Notes: generated from the letters alone by a model not told the origin. 64,000 nucleotides of DNA from Pedobacter sp. ok626 (GCF_900100435.1 NZ_FNEX01000010.1:1-64000), one strand, 5' to 3'. Numbered from the stretch's first letter, positions 1-10,146 are shown. Translations and numbers: made by a program.

Positions 1-2730
1 CCACAGGGAGCAACTGGTGCTACCGGTGCTGCTGGTACTAACGGAACCAATGGGACGAACGGTAAATCGATGCTAAGTGGAACGACAGTTCCTGGAGCTG
101 GTACAGGTGTTGATGGCGATACGTATGTAGATACGACAACTGGTCTAACCTATATCAAAACAGGTGGTACATGGACAGCAGACGGTGGAACATTAAAAGG
201 TCCTGAAGGTGCTCAAGGTATCCAAGGTATTCAAGGTCCAAAAGGAGATACGGGTACTACTGCAGCAGTAACTGCCGATAATGGTTTAACTAAAACGGCT
301 GACAATATTCAATTAGGTGGTCCATTAACTCAGGCTACTACAATTGCAACAAATCCTTCGGGAACAACATATCCATTAAACATTACAGGTTTGCCAACAG
401 GAGTAGCGACTGATAATATTGTAGTATCAAGTACTGGCGGACAATTAAAAACGGTGGCCTCATCTGCCTTAGCTATTGAGCCGTGGAATGTACAAAATAC
501 ATCAAACAAAGCAACTTTAAATACAGATAATATTTATCAGACAGGTAGTGTGGCAGTAGGCGATTTCAGTACTGCAGCTTCAACCAAAAAAATGGAGGTA
601 AAAGGTGATTTTAAATCAGAGGTGATATCTGGTAACACTTCGTTTGGAACCGAAGTTGCTAGCCCCAGTAATCCACTGGGGGCCATGCATTACTGGCAAA
701 ATACAAACGGAGATTTTAGAACATCAACTGCCAATTCAACTTCTGCAGCATTATTAGCTAAAACTGGTACTACAACCAATACCATAAGTGCAGAAGAAAC
801 TCAAGCCGCATTATCTTCACAGAATGGTACCAACTCGTTATCGGGTATAAGATCAACTAACACAGGTAACTTTTTTATGGAAAGTTATAATGTTACTGGC
901 AATTTTGGTTCAACTATATCATTACAAAATGATGGTATGCGCTTAAGACATACCAATACCAATGGAGCAGCCGATCCGTTCCCGCTTAATAATAGTTCGG
1001 AGATTTTCGTTCAAAAAACAAATGGGGTACGCTTTAATTTTAGAGATGCGAGCGCTGTTCAAACTGGAGAGTATTGGTTTCCAACAACCAGTGGTACCGA
1101 TGGTCAGATCATGACCCAAACTGCATCGGGAAAAATTGTGTGGACAAGCCCTTCTGCCCTTTCGGTAACCGAAGTTGATGGAGTTATTGGTAACGAAGTA
1201 ACTAATGCCACTACAAATGGCGGCTTAACACGTGCCGGTGCCGGAACAAATGTTAGTCCTTACACATTGGGCTTAACGCCTGGATCAGCGACAGGAAATG
1301 TAATGACTTGGAATGGCACTGCTTGGAACCCGGCGGCTCCTGTTAATATTTACAATGCAAACGGTTCACTAACAAGTAACAGAGTAGCAAATTTAGCTGG
1401 AAACAGCCTTAGGTTTACTTCACCAGAAAGAGATATTTATTTTGATAATAATGGTCGTATTGGCACTGAGGCAAAAGGTACTTGGGATGCAGATATATAT
1501 GCGAGTTCAGGTACTGGAGCTACTTATAACCGTTTTGATATTCAGTCTTTTCCAAGTGGTGAGGTTAATTTAACAGCAACAGGGGCTGTTGGGCAATTGG
1601 CGATAGCTACCCATCTGACAACACTTCCATCACCGATAACATTTTCAACAAGTCCAGGTGGTGTTTCGGGAGTAGAAAGAATGCGTATTACGGGAACAGG
1701 AAATGTTGGTGTGAATACCGCATCACCAACTGAAAAATTAGACAATGATGGAATTACGAGATTAAGAATCCTTCCGCTAAATGGTGCTACTAATGCTATT
1801 AATACCACAGTTGATGGAGATGAGTCCTCAAGTCAGGATCAAACCTTTACAGCAACTAGAACTGTAGTGGCAGATGCTAATGGTGTATTGGGTACGGTGG
1901 CAGGTCTACCTGCAACCCCTGTAAATATTTATAGTGCTGATGGTGCCTTAGCAGGGCCAAGAACGGTAACAACAGGTAGTAACTTCCTAAGATTTACAGG
2001 TAACAGTAATACAGTTGGTATAAGTAACTCGGGTACACAAGGAAGGTTAAGTGCAACAGGGAGCAGTAGGGGGTCTATCGGTATTGATGGTGGTTCGGGC
2101 GCATCAAATAGCTCACTCGAGTTGTATGCAGATGCGAGCAATTTTGCTCAAATCAATGCTGCTGGAACGGGATCAACAGGGTTATCTATGGGGACAACCA
2201 CTGCTACACCTCTTATATTTAAAACAAGTGGATCAAATAGAATGCGGATAACGCCAACTGGAGAGTTAGCGATAGGAGCGACAACAGCACCTTCGTTTGT
2301 AGTAGGCGGCACAACTATTCAACCTCTATTGCATGTAGCTGGAGATATCTCTACAACGGGTAAAATCTGGACGACGAATAGTGTTTATGCCGATTATGTA
2401 TTTGAAGATTATTTCAACGGATTTTCAAAAATTTATAAAGACTACAAATTCAAATCTTTAAAAGAGGTTGCCGAGTTTATCAAAGCTAATAAGCACTTAC
2501 CAGGAATAACGCCAATTTCGGAAATCACCGTAGGGAAAAATGGCTATACTATAGATCTGACCCAACTTTCTATGCAACAATTAGAAAAACTAGAAGAATT
2601 GTATCTGCATGTAATTGAAATGAACGATGCATTAGGTCAGAAAGATAAGGAAATCAAAGCGCTTCAAAATAAAACTGATGAATTAGAAGAACGATTAAAA
2701 AAGTTAGAAAGTTTACTAATTAAAAAATAA
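1..2730 (+). CDS. Collagen-like, tail-fibre-like surface protein (5' end outside window)
   Basis: The frame is open from the first base, so the start lies upstream; the first Met in frame (nt 70) is probably internal. The first 20 or so codons are Gly-X-Y repeats (GAT, GAA, GTN), and a second collagen-like stretch (GPEGAQGIQGIQGPKGDTG) lies near nt 220-258. The long middle is Ser/Thr/Asn/Gly-rich, as in beta-structured fibre proteins. The last ~110 residues resemble the C-terminal module of many Bacteroidota tail-fibre-like proteins: a Tyr/Phe-rich segment, a KHLPGI motif (nt ~2491), then a Glu/Lys-rich coiled coil to the stop, which probably drives trimerisation. No S74 endosialidase domain is evident. 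Likely exported and surface exposed; an adhesin role is inference. It heads a run of secreted-protein genes ending in T9SS genes. Confidence 0.75.
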   Translation, partial: PQGATGATGAAGTNGTNGTNGKSMLSGTTVPGAGTGVDGDTYVDTTTGLTYIKTGGTWTADGGTLKGPEGAQGIQGIQGPKGDTGTTAAVTADNGLTKTADNIQLGGPLTQATTIATNPSGTTYPLNITGLPTGVATDNIVVSSTGGQLKTVASSALAIEPWNVQNTSNKATLNTDNIYQTGSVAVGDFSTAASTKKMEVKGDFKSEVISGNTSFGTEVASPSNPLGAMHYWQNTNGDFRTSTANSTSAALLAKTGTTTNTISAEETQAALSSQNGTNSLSGIRSTNTGNFFMESYNVTGNFGSTISLQNDGMRLRHTNTNGAADPFPLNNSSEIFVQKTNGVRFNFRDASAVQTGEYWFPTTSGTDGQIMTQTASGKIVWTSPSALSVTEVDGVIGNEVTNATTNGGLTRAGAGTNVSPYTLGLTPGSATGNVMTWNGTAWNPAAPVNIYNANGSLTSNRVANLAGNSLRFTSPERDIYFDNNGRIGTEAKGTWDADIYASSGTGATYNRFDIQSFPSGEVNLTATGAVGQLAIATHLTTLPSPITFSTSPGGVSGVERMRITGTGNVGVNTASPTEKLDNDGITRLRILPLNGATNAINTTVDGDESSSQDQTFTATRTVVADANGVLGTVAGLPATPVNIYSADGALAGPRTVTTGSNFLRFTGNSNTVGISNSGTQGRLSATGSSRGSIGIDGGSGASNSSLELYADASNFAQINAAGTGSTGLSMGTTTATPLIFKTSGSNRMRITPTGELAIGATTAPSFVVGGTTIQPLLHVAGDISTTGKIWTTNSVYADYVFEDYFNGFSKIYKDYKFKSLKEVAEFIKANKHLPGITPISEITVGKNGYTIDLTQLSMQQLEKLEELYLHVIEMNDALGQKDKEIKALQNKTDELEERLKKLESLLIKK

Positions 2731-2794
2731 GTTAAATCAATTGAGGAAGGTCATTTTAGACTAGTTCCTGTGATCTAATATCCACATCTAATTT

Positions 2795-2830
2795 AATATT
2801 CCCTTCCTAAATTTTTAGAAAGGGAATATT
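2795..2830 (+). terminator. Strong hairpin between the first two genes
   Basis: An 11-bp perfect stem (AATATTCCCTT at 2795-2805 with AAGGGAATATT at 2820-2830) encloses, after one mismatch, a further 5-bp stem (CTAAA/TTTAG) and a 2-nt loop. It is followed by TAAAG rather than a T-run, so it is not a textbook intrinsic terminator. It ends 13 nt before the next start codon and could attenuate or protect mRNA rather than terminate. Confidence 0.5.
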
Positions 2831-2843
2831 TAAAGTACAAATT

Positions 2844-4481
2844 ATGAGAAGCTTAGTTTCATTAATATTTACTCCCCCATTAAACTTGCTGCTAAACAAG
2901 CGAAAGATAATGCTATGCCTACTTCTGTTTACTGGCTTGTTTGCTCATGCGCAAAATAATATAGGTAATCCAGATTTTGAAATTAACAGTTCGGCTCCAA
3001 CTACTTATGCTCAGACAGATAGGGCAATGGGTTGGATTAATCCGATGAGTCTCTCTGATAAAATAGCGCCAATAAGTGGTGCAGGCAATGTTTATTTAGG
3101 GGTATCGGCAGTGCCATTTGATTGCAATTCGCAGATGTATTTATTACAAAATACCAGTACCGGGCTGTATAATGTGGTCACATCCACAAACCCTTTTACT
3201 TTCCCTATCATAGGTTCCCCAGCAGGATATCAATACAACGCCTCTGGTTTTAATCCAAGCGATGGTTATATCTATGCGATGAAGACTTTTAGCAACAACC
3301 TTCTTAAAATTGATCCTTTGGGTGCAATTACAGATATGGGAGCAATTACAGGTCTGCCTGCTGTAACAGGAACGACTAACTATAATAGTGGGGAGATAGA
3401 TAACCTTGGAAACTACTATATTAAACCCGTAGGTTCTAATTCCAGCTTATATAAGGTAAATATCAGTACACAGACAGCCACGGAAATCGTACTAAATCAA
3501 CCTACGAATCCATCTGATTTGGCATATAGTGTACCTACAGGACTATTATATGGTGTAGGAACCGATGGTAGGTTGTTTTCTATTAACCCTGCAAATGGAA
3601 ATGTTACTTTTATAGGGACTTCTCCTGGAACAGCCACTTTCGGTGCGCTCTTTGGATCAAGCACTGGTGAAATTTACGGTATCAATAATGCTGGAGATTT
3701 TTTTCAATTTAATTTAACAACGGGAGCCAGGACAATTATTTCAAGTGCCCCAGCAAGTGGTAATAACGATGGAGCCCACTGTGTTACTGCTCCCATTACT
3801 TTTAGTGCTGATCTTTCTGTTACCCAAACAGATAATTCTACTACTTACACACCGGGAACAAATAAGGTGTATACGGTAGTTGTTACAAATAACGGCCCTT
3901 TTGGAGTGCTTAATGCAAATGTTTTAGATTATGTGCCGGCAGGTATCCCTAATGCAAATGTTAGCTACACAGCAGTTGCTTCTGCAGGTAGCTCTACAGC
4001 AGTTATTGGTACTCAAATTGGAGCAATTAATGATTTGATATCCTTACCGGTAAATGGAACGGTAACCTATACCATTACGGTTGCAGTTCCTGCATTGTTT
4101 TCTGGAAACCTAGTTAGCACTGTGAGCGTCAGCCCCCCAGCTAACATTACAGATGCCAACTTAACCAATAACCAGGCAACAGATACCAATATTAATGCTT
4201 GTACACAACCTGGAGCTTTCGATCAAGCTGGCCAAGTTAGCACCACAGGAGTTTCTAGTCTAGCAGGTTTTACAGGCGGTGCCACAGGCTGGCCTGCTAA
4301 TGTACCTAACGGGCATGTGGTTATCGAATCGAAAAATAAAGGTTTTGTAATAACAAGGGTAAGTTCATCAGCAGCAATAGTAAACCCAGTAGAAGGCATG
4401 TTGATCTACGATATTGCCGACGCCTGCGTTAAGCTGTATAACGGTACGGTTTGGAATTGTCTGGCTAAAGATTGTTTGTAA
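2844..4481 (+). CDS. Secreted protein with propeller-like N-terminus and DUF11 domain
   Basis: 545 residues. A hydrophobic segment (LCLLLFTGLFAHAQ) ending in Ala-Gln is a Bacteroidota-type signal peptide; ATG at 2844 puts it after a 22-residue n-region, and ATG at 2910 would begin directly at it, so the start is uncertain. Residues ~55-315 hold repeated 'YLLQN', 'GYIYAMKTF', 'GLLYGVGTDGRLF', 'GEIYGINNAGDFF' units like a DUF6923-type beta-propeller. Residues ~323-452 match DUF11 (DLSVTQTDNS...YTVVVTNNGP), an Ig-like surface module. The C-terminus (GMLIYDIADACVKLYNGTVW) recurs in the next gene. Probably a cell-surface protein; its ligand cannot be told. It lies 113 nt after the adhesin and 18 nt before the next gene, so it is likely co-transcribed with that gene. 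Confidence 0.7.
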   Translation: MRSLVSLIFTPPLNLLLNKRKIMLCLLLFTGLFAHAQNNIGNPDFEINSSAPTTYAQTDRAMGWINPMSLSDKIAPISGAGNVYLGVSAVPFDCNSQMYLLQNTSTGLYNVVTSTNPFTFPIIGSPAGYQYNASGFNPSDGYIYAMKTFSNNLLKIDPLGAITDMGAITGLPAVTGTTNYNSGEIDNLGNYYIKPVGSNSSLYKVNISTQTATEIVLNQPTNPSDLAYSVPTGLLYGVGTDGRLFSINPANGNVTFIGTSPGTATFGALFGSSTGEIYGINNAGDFFQFNLTTGARTIISSAPASGNNDGAHCVTAPITFSADLSVTQTDNSTTYTPGTNKVYTVVVTNNGPFGVLNANVLDYVPAGIPNANVSYTAVASAGSSTAVIGTQIGAINDLISLPVNGTVTYTITVAVPALFSGNLVSTVSVSPPANITDANLTNNQATDTNINACTQPGAFDQAGQVSTTGVSSLAGFTGGATGWPANVPNGHVVIESKNKGFVITRVSSSAAIVNPVEGMLIYDIADACVKLYNGTVWNCLAKDCL

Positions 4482-4499
4482 AATATAAATCTGAAAAAG

Positions 4500-5012
4500 A
4501 TGAAAAGATTTTTAATAATAATGATAATAAGTTTGGGAGCTTTTGCAAGTGCAAGTGCCCAAACAGCTATAGGTAAAAACACAGCAGATGGCTCTTCGGT
4601 TTTAGATTTTGCTGCAGGTACAACCAAAGGAATTATTTTACCCGCAGTAGAAACCTTACCGGCCACACCTGCCAATGGTACTTTTTTATTTGATAAGGTT
4701 GCCAAAATAGTAAAAATGTACCAAAATGGAGCTTGGGTAAACCTTTCTGGTGTGGGGGATATTGCCGGGGCAGTGCCCATTGCGCCATATAGTGGTACTG
4801 TTGATAATGGTAAGCAAACGGTAATTGGATCAAGATCAACAACTGTAGATGGTGTGTTGGTGCTGGAATCTACAGACAAAGCTCTGGTGTTGCCCAAAAT
4901 TTCCAATCCACATCTAAATGTGAAAAGTCCTTACCCAGGTATGATGTGCTACGATACAAATAGAAAGGCGCTTGCTGTTTTTGATGGAAATGTATGGAAC
5001 TACTGGAAATGA
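4500..5012 (+). CDS. Small secreted protein with two GM-YD-G-W modules
   Basis: 170 residues with a clear signal peptide ([21 protein letters not shown]). The mature part reads as two related units: one around residues 40-80 ([11 protein letters not shown]...[20 protein letters not shown]) and one at the C-terminus ([10 protein letters not shown]...[21 protein letters not shown]). The second aligns with the C-terminus of the preceding protein, so both share a small module of the form G-M/T-x-x-Y/F-D ... Y-x-N/D-G-x-W. I know this as a frequent end-piece of Bacteroidota exported proteins without an assigned function. It starts 18 nt after the upstream stop and is followed 31 nt later by the next gene, so it belongs to one operon. 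Function unknown; surface location inferred. Confidence 0.65.
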   Translation: MKRFLIIMIISLGAFASASAQTAIGKNTADGSSVLDFAAGTTKGIILPAVETLPATPANGTFLFDKVAKIVKMYQNGAWVNLSGVGDIAGAVPIAPYSGTVDNGKQTVIGSRSTTVDGVLVLESTDKALVLPKISNPHLNVKSPYPGMMCYDTNRKALAVFDGNVWNYWK

Positions 5013-5043
5013 TGATACTATCTTTTTTTTAAGGAGGCAAGCT

Positions 5044-6342
5044 ATGAAAGGAAATTTACTGTTATCCAGTTCAACTTTTATTTTAATATTATTAATCTTT
5101 TTCCAAACCAGCAATGCCCAAACTGGATCTGGAAGTATGACTGTTGATAACTCGATTATGACAGTTTCTGCCGGAACTACAGAGCAGCGTTTCAGTGAAG
5201 GTACTTATTTTGGTCCTAACGCTGTCTGGCAAATTGATGGTATACTAGAGATTTACAGCAAGAATATTTGGATTGCACCAGGGGCCACTTTTAATGGCTC
5301 TGGTAAGATTGTAATTTACAATCCCGGTAATAATCCATTTTATACTTCAATGGCATCGGGACCAAGTCATATCGACGGAAACAATGCTGGTTTTATAAAC
5401 CTTTTGCTTGAGCACCGTAATTCTAATAATATCAAATTGGATGACGTTAGTGACCCAGGTTTTGGAACTACTAATCCGAGTGGAGCCTTATCGGCTGGCT
5501 TAAATATTGGAGGGACTTTGGATCTCGCGGTAAATGATGCCGACGTAATTTTAAATGGTCAGAATTTAGCTTTCAATAATAGCGGAAAAATCACCAACTA
5601 CAGTAAAGACCGTATGGTTGTTACCGGCAATAGTATTGTTGGCCATATGATCAAAGAATATAATGGTAAAGATTCATTTGTTTTCCCAGTGGGCATTTCT
5701 GAAGGCGATTATACACCAGCAACATTAATCCCGCAAAATGCAAGTAAGTTATATGTAAGTGTACAAGATTATATTCGTGCAGGTAAAGCCATTAAAAATT
5801 TGTCAACGGGTATGGATAGGGTGTGGCACATTTATGGTTCCGGAGCAACAACAGTATCTATGACCTTGCAACATAATCCCTTTACTAATGGTAATCTTTT
5901 TAAAGACGAAAATGCTGCAATTTCCCGTTATGTTACTACAGATAAGTGGGATTTCTTAAAAGGTTCCAACCCATTCCCAGGGGTGCATACCCGAAACAAT
6001 GTAGAGATTTCTACTGATTTTGCGGCTAATGGAAGTTTCTTTACCAAGCTGGCGGCTTCAGGTGGATCATTATTTGTTCCAAACCTTTTCACGCCTAATG
6101 GAGACAGGAACAATGATACTTTCGAAATACGAGGCTTGGAATTGTTTGCCCAGAACGATCTGATTATTGTAAATCGTTGGGGCAACCAGGTTTATAAATC
6201 TGATAATTATCGAAATGATTGGACTGGAGAAGGATTGAACGAAGGTACCTACTATTATATTCTTCGTGTGAAAGAGGGTACTGGAAGTGATTGGCAAATA
6301 TTTAAAGGGTATATCACCTTAATCAGGGCTTTTAAAAATTAG
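5044..6342 (+). CDS. T9SS type B sorting domain (CHU_C) surface protein
   Basis: 432 residues from ATG 5044, which follows a good AAGGAGG ribosome site at 5031-5037 and opens a signal peptide ([20 protein letters not shown]...SNAQ). A longer frame from 4972 would run through the previous gene and is rejected. The last ~90 residues are the gliding-motility-associated C-terminal domain: [20 protein letters not shown], then [35 protein letters not shown]. This domain directs export by the type IX system and anchoring or release at the surface. The body has beta-helix-like stretches ([32 protein letters not shown]). Directly downstream is a PorP/SprF gene, the usual partner of type B cargo. Function of the passenger unknown. 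Confidence 0.85.
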   Translation: MKGNLLLSSSTFILILLIFFQTSNAQTGSGSMTVDNSIMTVSAGTTEQRFSEGTYFGPNAVWQIDGILEIYSKNIWIAPGATFNGSGKIVIYNPGNNPFYTSMASGPSHIDGNNAGFINLLLEHRNSNNIKLDDVSDPGFGTTNPSGALSAGLNIGGTLDLAVNDADVILNGQNLAFNNSGKITNYSKDRMVVTGNSIVGHMIKEYNGKDSFVFPVGISEGDYTPATLIPQNASKLYVSVQDYIRAGKAIKNLSTGMDRVWHIYGSGATTVSMTLQHNPFTNGNLFKDENAAISRYVTTDKWDFLKGSNPFPGVHTRNNVEISTDFAANGSFFTKLAASGGSLFVPNLFTPNGDRNNDTFEIRGLELFAQNDLIIVNRWGNQVYKSDNYRNDWTGEGLNEGTYYYILRVKEGTGSDWQIFKGYITLIRAFKN

Positions 6343-6413
6343 TTTCAAGTGGGTGAAAAATCGCCCTGTTGAAACTATGGGAGACTATTGTTGAACGATC
6401 ACAATTGAAAAAA

Positions 6414-7382
6414 ATGAAAAGAATATTACAGATATTTAGTGTGCTACTTTTATTCTCCAATTTGGTTAAAGGACAGCAGGACGCGCAGTTCAGCCAGTAT
6501 ATGTTCAATGGAATTTATATTAATCCAGCTTATGCCGGCTACAGGGAGCAATTAAACGTTCATGCATTTTACCGAAATCAATGGACTGGTATCGCCGGAT
6601 CTCCTAAAACCATGTCGTTGGCGGTTGATGCTATTGCTAATGATGGAAATGTTGGACTTGCACTACAGATTTCAAGCGACCGTTTAGGTGCTCAGCGCAA
6701 TGAATCCGTGTTTGGTAATTACGCCTATAGAATACGCATGAATAATGATGGCTCTGCAAGATTGGCGTTTGGCCTTGGTATCGGTGCGCTTCAATTAGGG
6801 ATTGATGGAGCCAAATTAAACCCTAACGATCCTGAGGTATATCAGCCAATAGGAGTTCAAAGTACGATTTTGCCCGACGCAAGAGCAGGTGTGTATTTTT
6901 CGAATGATCGTTTTTATGCAGGAGTATCTGTAGATAATCTGATCTCTCAATATATTGACATTGAGCGCTACGCGTTTATCCCACAGCCAAAGCCACATTA
7001 TTATTTGACTGCAGGTGTACTGTTGCCGTTAAACGAGGGGGTGCTATTAAAGCCATCCTTTCTGCTAAAGGATGATAGGGGAGGTCCAACCAGTTTGGAT
7101 TTAAATGCGTTTGTGATTTTAGAAAATAAGTTTTGGGTCGGGGGTTCATATCGTACGGGTGTGAAGTTGTACAATAAAGATTATCTGCAAAATAATTTGA
7201 GCCAGTTGAATTCAGCGGTAGCAGCGGTACAATTTTTACCTACGGAAAACTTTAGAATAGGTTATGCATATGATTTTTCTATTGGTCCACTTCAAGGTTA
7301 TAGTTCAGGTACTCATGAAATCTCTATAAGCTATTTCTTCAATAAAAGATATACAAGAATGCGTACGCCGAGATATTTTTAA
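6414..7382 (+). CDS. PorP/SprF family type IX secretion membrane protein
   Basis: 322 residues from ATG 6414 (MKRILQIFSVLLLFSNLVKGQQ), preferred over an upstream ATG (6369) because it starts the signal peptide. The mature N-terminus has the family signature QDAQFSQYMFNGIYINPAYAG, followed by alternating beta strands and a C-terminal IGYAYDFSIGPLQGYSSGTHEISISYFF, typical of an outer-membrane beta-barrel. PorP/SprF proteins belong to or assist T9SS; paralogues next to CHU_C proteins are thought to attach or secrete that specific cargo, which fits the neighbour 71 nt upstream. The family call is firm; pairing with the 5044 gene is inferred from position. Confidence 0.9.
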   Translation: MKRILQIFSVLLLFSNLVKGQQDAQFSQYMFNGIYINPAYAGYREQLNVHAFYRNQWTGIAGSPKTMSLAVDAIANDGNVGLALQISSDRLGAQRNESVFGNYAYRIRMNNDGSARLAFGLGIGALQLGIDGAKLNPNDPEVYQPIGVQSTILPDARAGVYFSNDRFYAGVSVDNLISQYIDIERYAFIPQPKPHYYLTAGVLLPLNEGVLLKPSFLLKDDRGGPTSLDLNAFVILENKFWVGGSYRTGVKLYNKDYLQNNLSQLNSAVAAVQFLPTENFRIGYAYDFSIGPLQGYSSGTHEISISYFFNKRYTRMRTPRYF

Positions 7383-7435
7383 TTTCGACGTAACGCTAAA
7401 TGTAATTTAAATCCCTGAAGAGGAAAATAAAGAAT

Positions 7436-9397
7436 ATGAAAAAAAATATTTACAGATTAATTCTTGCTATTACCGTATTGTTCACCTATCAAACTAAGGT
7501 ATTAGCTCAATATGCACTGGTTGAGGCTGATAAAGAATATGAACTTTACAACTTCAATAAAGCGATTGATTTATATGAACAGGCTTATAAAAAGAAACCA
7601 ACCTTACATGCGGCTGAAAGACTGGCACAGGCATATAGCTATCAGAGCAATTATAAACAAGCTGAAAGCTGGTATGCAATCGCCGCTGGTATGTCGACCA
7701 CCAATCCGGAAAATGTGCTCCATTACGCCAAAGCATTACAGCAAAATTCAAAATATGCTGAAGCAAAAGCGCAATATCAGAAGTATGGTGAATTAAATAA
7801 GAATGTTGATCCAAAAAAACAAAATCTTTGGTTGTTGAGCTGCGATTCAGCTGGATTTTGGATGAAAAAACCTACAACAGTGGCCATCTCCAATGAAAAA
7901 ATACTCAATACTCCCCAGTCAGACTGGGGGGCTACAGTGTATGGGAACAGTATTGTTTTTTCTTCAGATCGTGGAAATACATCAGCCGATAAATTATCGG
8001 GGAATAGACCGTTCTTAAAGTTCGATGGAGGTAAGCGGCCCGACCGAACTGTTTATGGCTGGACAGGAAACCATTATTTAAGACTGTATCGAAAAGATGA
8101 AAATCAGGATAGCATTTTTAATTTCAATTTAAATGCAAATACAGATTATCATGTCGGACCAGCTAGTTTTAGTAAAGATGGGAATGAGGTTTTTTTTACC
8201 TTAAGTAAGATACCTAAAAAGCCAGTTTATGTTAAAGGGAAATTGGCTACCGTTAACGTAGAGATTTATTCGAGTAAAAAAGATGCGGATGGCAAATGGA
8301 CAAGTCCTGTTTCTTTTAAATATAACAAAGTAGATGATTACTCGGTGGGGGATCCATTTATTACTTCAGATGGAAATAGTCTTTATTTTGTCTCTAACAT
8401 GCCAAATGGACTTGGCGGAACCGATATTTACATATGCCAGCGCACTGATGCCGGAGATTGGGGCTTGCCTGTAAATTTAAGGGAAATTAACACCGAAGGC
8501 AATGAACGGACGCCGATATTGGATAATGAGCATAATCTTTATTTTAGTACTGATGGTCGGATAGGAATGGGAGGACTGGATGTTTTTAAGGTGAAGTTAC
8601 TGACTGGAAAAATTGCCGAACCGAAAAACCTGGGTTATCCAACAAACTCTCCACAAGATGATTTTGCGTATTTGAAAACTTCGCCATTAACTGGATATTT
8701 TACCTCAAATAGAACAGACGGACTTGGCAGCGACGATATCTATAGTTTTACAGAGCAGCAGATCTTTGCGCTCAAATTGATCGGTGTTGTATTTGATAGA
8801 GATAATAACCGGCCACTAGCAAATGCTATAGTTGCCCTTTCTAAAATTAATGGTCAAACGATGAAAGTCCAAACTGATGAAACTGGTAGTTTCAGTTTTA
8901 ATCTGGATAAGGAATCTGATTACAACCTGACAGGAGAAAAAAGTAATTACCGAGCCGATGTTGCATCACTTACAACAAATAATTTAACGGCCTCTGCTGA
9001 GATTAGAAAGGATCTTTATTTAAAGAAAATTGAATTGGAAAAGGCAATTAAGATCGAGAATATTTACTATGATTTTGATAAATCGAATATCCGGCCAGAT
9101 GCTGCGGTTGAACTGGATAAGCTTGTTAAGATTATGAAAGACAACCCAACGATCTGGATTGAACTTGGATCGCATACTGACAGTAGGGGTAATGATCAAT
9201 ATAATCAGTGGTTGTCTCAGCGGAGGGCAAATTCAGCAGTTCAATATATCATTGATCATGGAATCGGCAAAAATAGAATAACAGCAAAAGGTTATGGCGA
9301 AAGCAAGTTGTTGAATAAGTGCTCAAACGGAGTGAAATGTTCAGAGGCGGATCATCAGTTGAACAGAAGAACAGAGTTTAAAATAGTTAAACAATAA
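7436..9397 (+). CDS. PorE-like protein: TPR, PD40 propeller, OmpA C-domain
   Basis: 653 residues with a signal peptide ending LAQ near residue 25; no lipobox Cys. Domains in order: TPR-like helices at ~30-130 (YELYNFNKAIDLYEQAYKKK, YKQAESWYAIA); WD40/PD40-type propeller blades at ~150-440 (GNSIVFSSDRG, GNSLYFVSNMPNGLGGTDIY, YFTSNRTDGLGSDDIYSF); a carboxypeptidase-regulatory-like beta fold at ~450-530; and a C-terminal OmpA peptidoglycan-binding domain (IYYDFDKSNIRPDA, ELGSHTDSRGNDQYN, LSQRRANSAVQYI). This order matches PorE of the T9SS, thought to link the PorL/M-PorK/N machinery to peptidoglycan; many paralogues accompany PorP genes. It lies 53 nt after the PorP gene, probably in the same transcript. 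The core-machinery copy could lie elsewhere. Confidence 0.85.
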   Translation: MKKNIYRLILAITVLFTYQTKVLAQYALVEADKEYELYNFNKAIDLYEQAYKKKPTLHAAERLAQAYSYQSNYKQAESWYAIAAGMSTTNPENVLHYAKALQQNSKYAEAKAQYQKYGELNKNVDPKKQNLWLLSCDSAGFWMKKPTTVAISNEKILNTPQSDWGATVYGNSIVFSSDRGNTSADKLSGNRPFLKFDGGKRPDRTVYGWTGNHYLRLYRKDENQDSIFNFNLNANTDYHVGPASFSKDGNEVFFTLSKIPKKPVYVKGKLATVNVEIYSSKKDADGKWTSPVSFKYNKVDDYSVGDPFITSDGNSLYFVSNMPNGLGGTDIYICQRTDAGDWGLPVNLREINTEGNERTPILDNEHNLYFSTDGRIGMGGLDVFKVKLLTGKIAEPKNLGYPTNSPQDDFAYLKTSPLTGYFTSNRTDGLGSDDIYSFTEQQIFALKLIGVVFDRDNNRPLANAIVALSKINGQTMKVQTDETGSFSFNLDKESDYNLTGEKSNYRADVASLTTNNLTASAEIRKDLYLKKIELEKAIKIENIYYDFDKSNIRPDAAVELDKLVKIMKDNPTIWIELGSHTDSRGNDQYNQWLSQRRANSAVQYIIDHGIGKNRITAKGYGESKLLNKCSNGVKCSEADHQLNRRTEFKIVKQ

Positions 9398-9507
9398 ACA
9401 AAGAAGTGGTTGGCATCTCAGACAGGTATTTCGAAAAAAGATATTTTTAGTTTTTCTGCATGCCCTTTAACGAGCTTTCAAAGTTGAAACCTATCGGAGA
9501 GATAAAT

Positions 9508-9714
9508 ATGAAAAATAAGTTAACAAATAAATTTAATGCTTCTGAAATAGAAACCGATCGTTTGCTTGCCTTTGTTGATATCATTGTTGCAATTAACTAT
9601 TATGGCATAACTGAACTGTTGGATACGATTGGGGAAGAAAGGCTGAGGGCTCATCTCGAATTGGATAAATTCCAGCAAATTGATCCATCGACATTGCTTC
9701 ATAACCCATCCTGA
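9508..9714 (+). CDS. Small hypothetical protein
   Basis: About 68 residues from ATG 9508, preceded by GGAGAG (9496-9501), a plausible ribosome site; an upstream ATG at 9460 lacks one. The sequence (LAFVDIIVAINYYGITELLDTIGEERLRAHLELD) predicts mostly helix, with no signal peptide, Cys or membrane segment. I recognise no family. It stands alone 110 nt after the PorE-like gene. It could be a small cytoplasmic protein or a non-coding frame; codon use looks normal for the region, hence moderate confidence. Confidence 0.4.
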   Translation: MKNKLTNKFNASEIETDRLLAFVDIIVAINYYGITELLDTIGEERLRAHLELDKFQQIDPSTLLHNPS

Positions 9715-10146
9715 CAAAGACCTCATTTCTATAATTATTTTCTGTCATTGGCTTACTGGGGCAGACAAATCAAAACTAAAAAAATAGAAACTAAAATTAA
9801 CCCAAAAAAGGAATACTTTGGTTATTATTGCTTTCAAACTTTATTATTTCTTCACATTCTTTCGGGTATACAAATTCCTCTACTGAATTTGAATCGGAAA
9901 TTGCTTGGATTTCATTGCAAGTAATAGCTTCCAAATTATTATGATCCAAATTGAAAATAAACTTCACAGCATCTGCGAAATGAATGTGAAAGTTCTTATC
10001 ATCGCAAAGCATCCGTTTTGTCAGTTAAGAGATCGATTATTTTTCTTTTGTATGTAGTCTCAAATTATTGATAGGTTAAAGAGCTATTTGAGAATTTGTG
10101 CATAGTGAAAGTGGAAAATTGACAGCACGCCATTTTGATTTTTTTA
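9715..10146. other. AT-rich stretch with no firm gene
   Basis: This stretch separates the T9SS locus from PUL 1. It contains one doubtful minus-strand reading frame (9797-10012, listed separately). No convincing terminator, tRNA or repeat was seen. It is markedly AT-rich compared with the PUL genes that follow. Confidence 0.5.
9797..10012 (-). CDS. Doubtful small hypothetical protein
   Basis: 71 codons with an ATG start (10012) but no recognisable ribosome site. The translation is acidic, mixed helix and strand (AVKFIFNLDHNNLEAITCNE, EEFVYPKECEEIIKF), and not low-complexity, so it could be a real small protein or the relic of a larger one. No family recognised and no operon partner. Confidence 0.25.
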   Translation of the reverse strand: MLCDDKNFHIHFADAVKFIFNLDHNNLEAITCNEIQAISDSNSVEEFVYPKECEEIIKFESNNNQSIPFLG

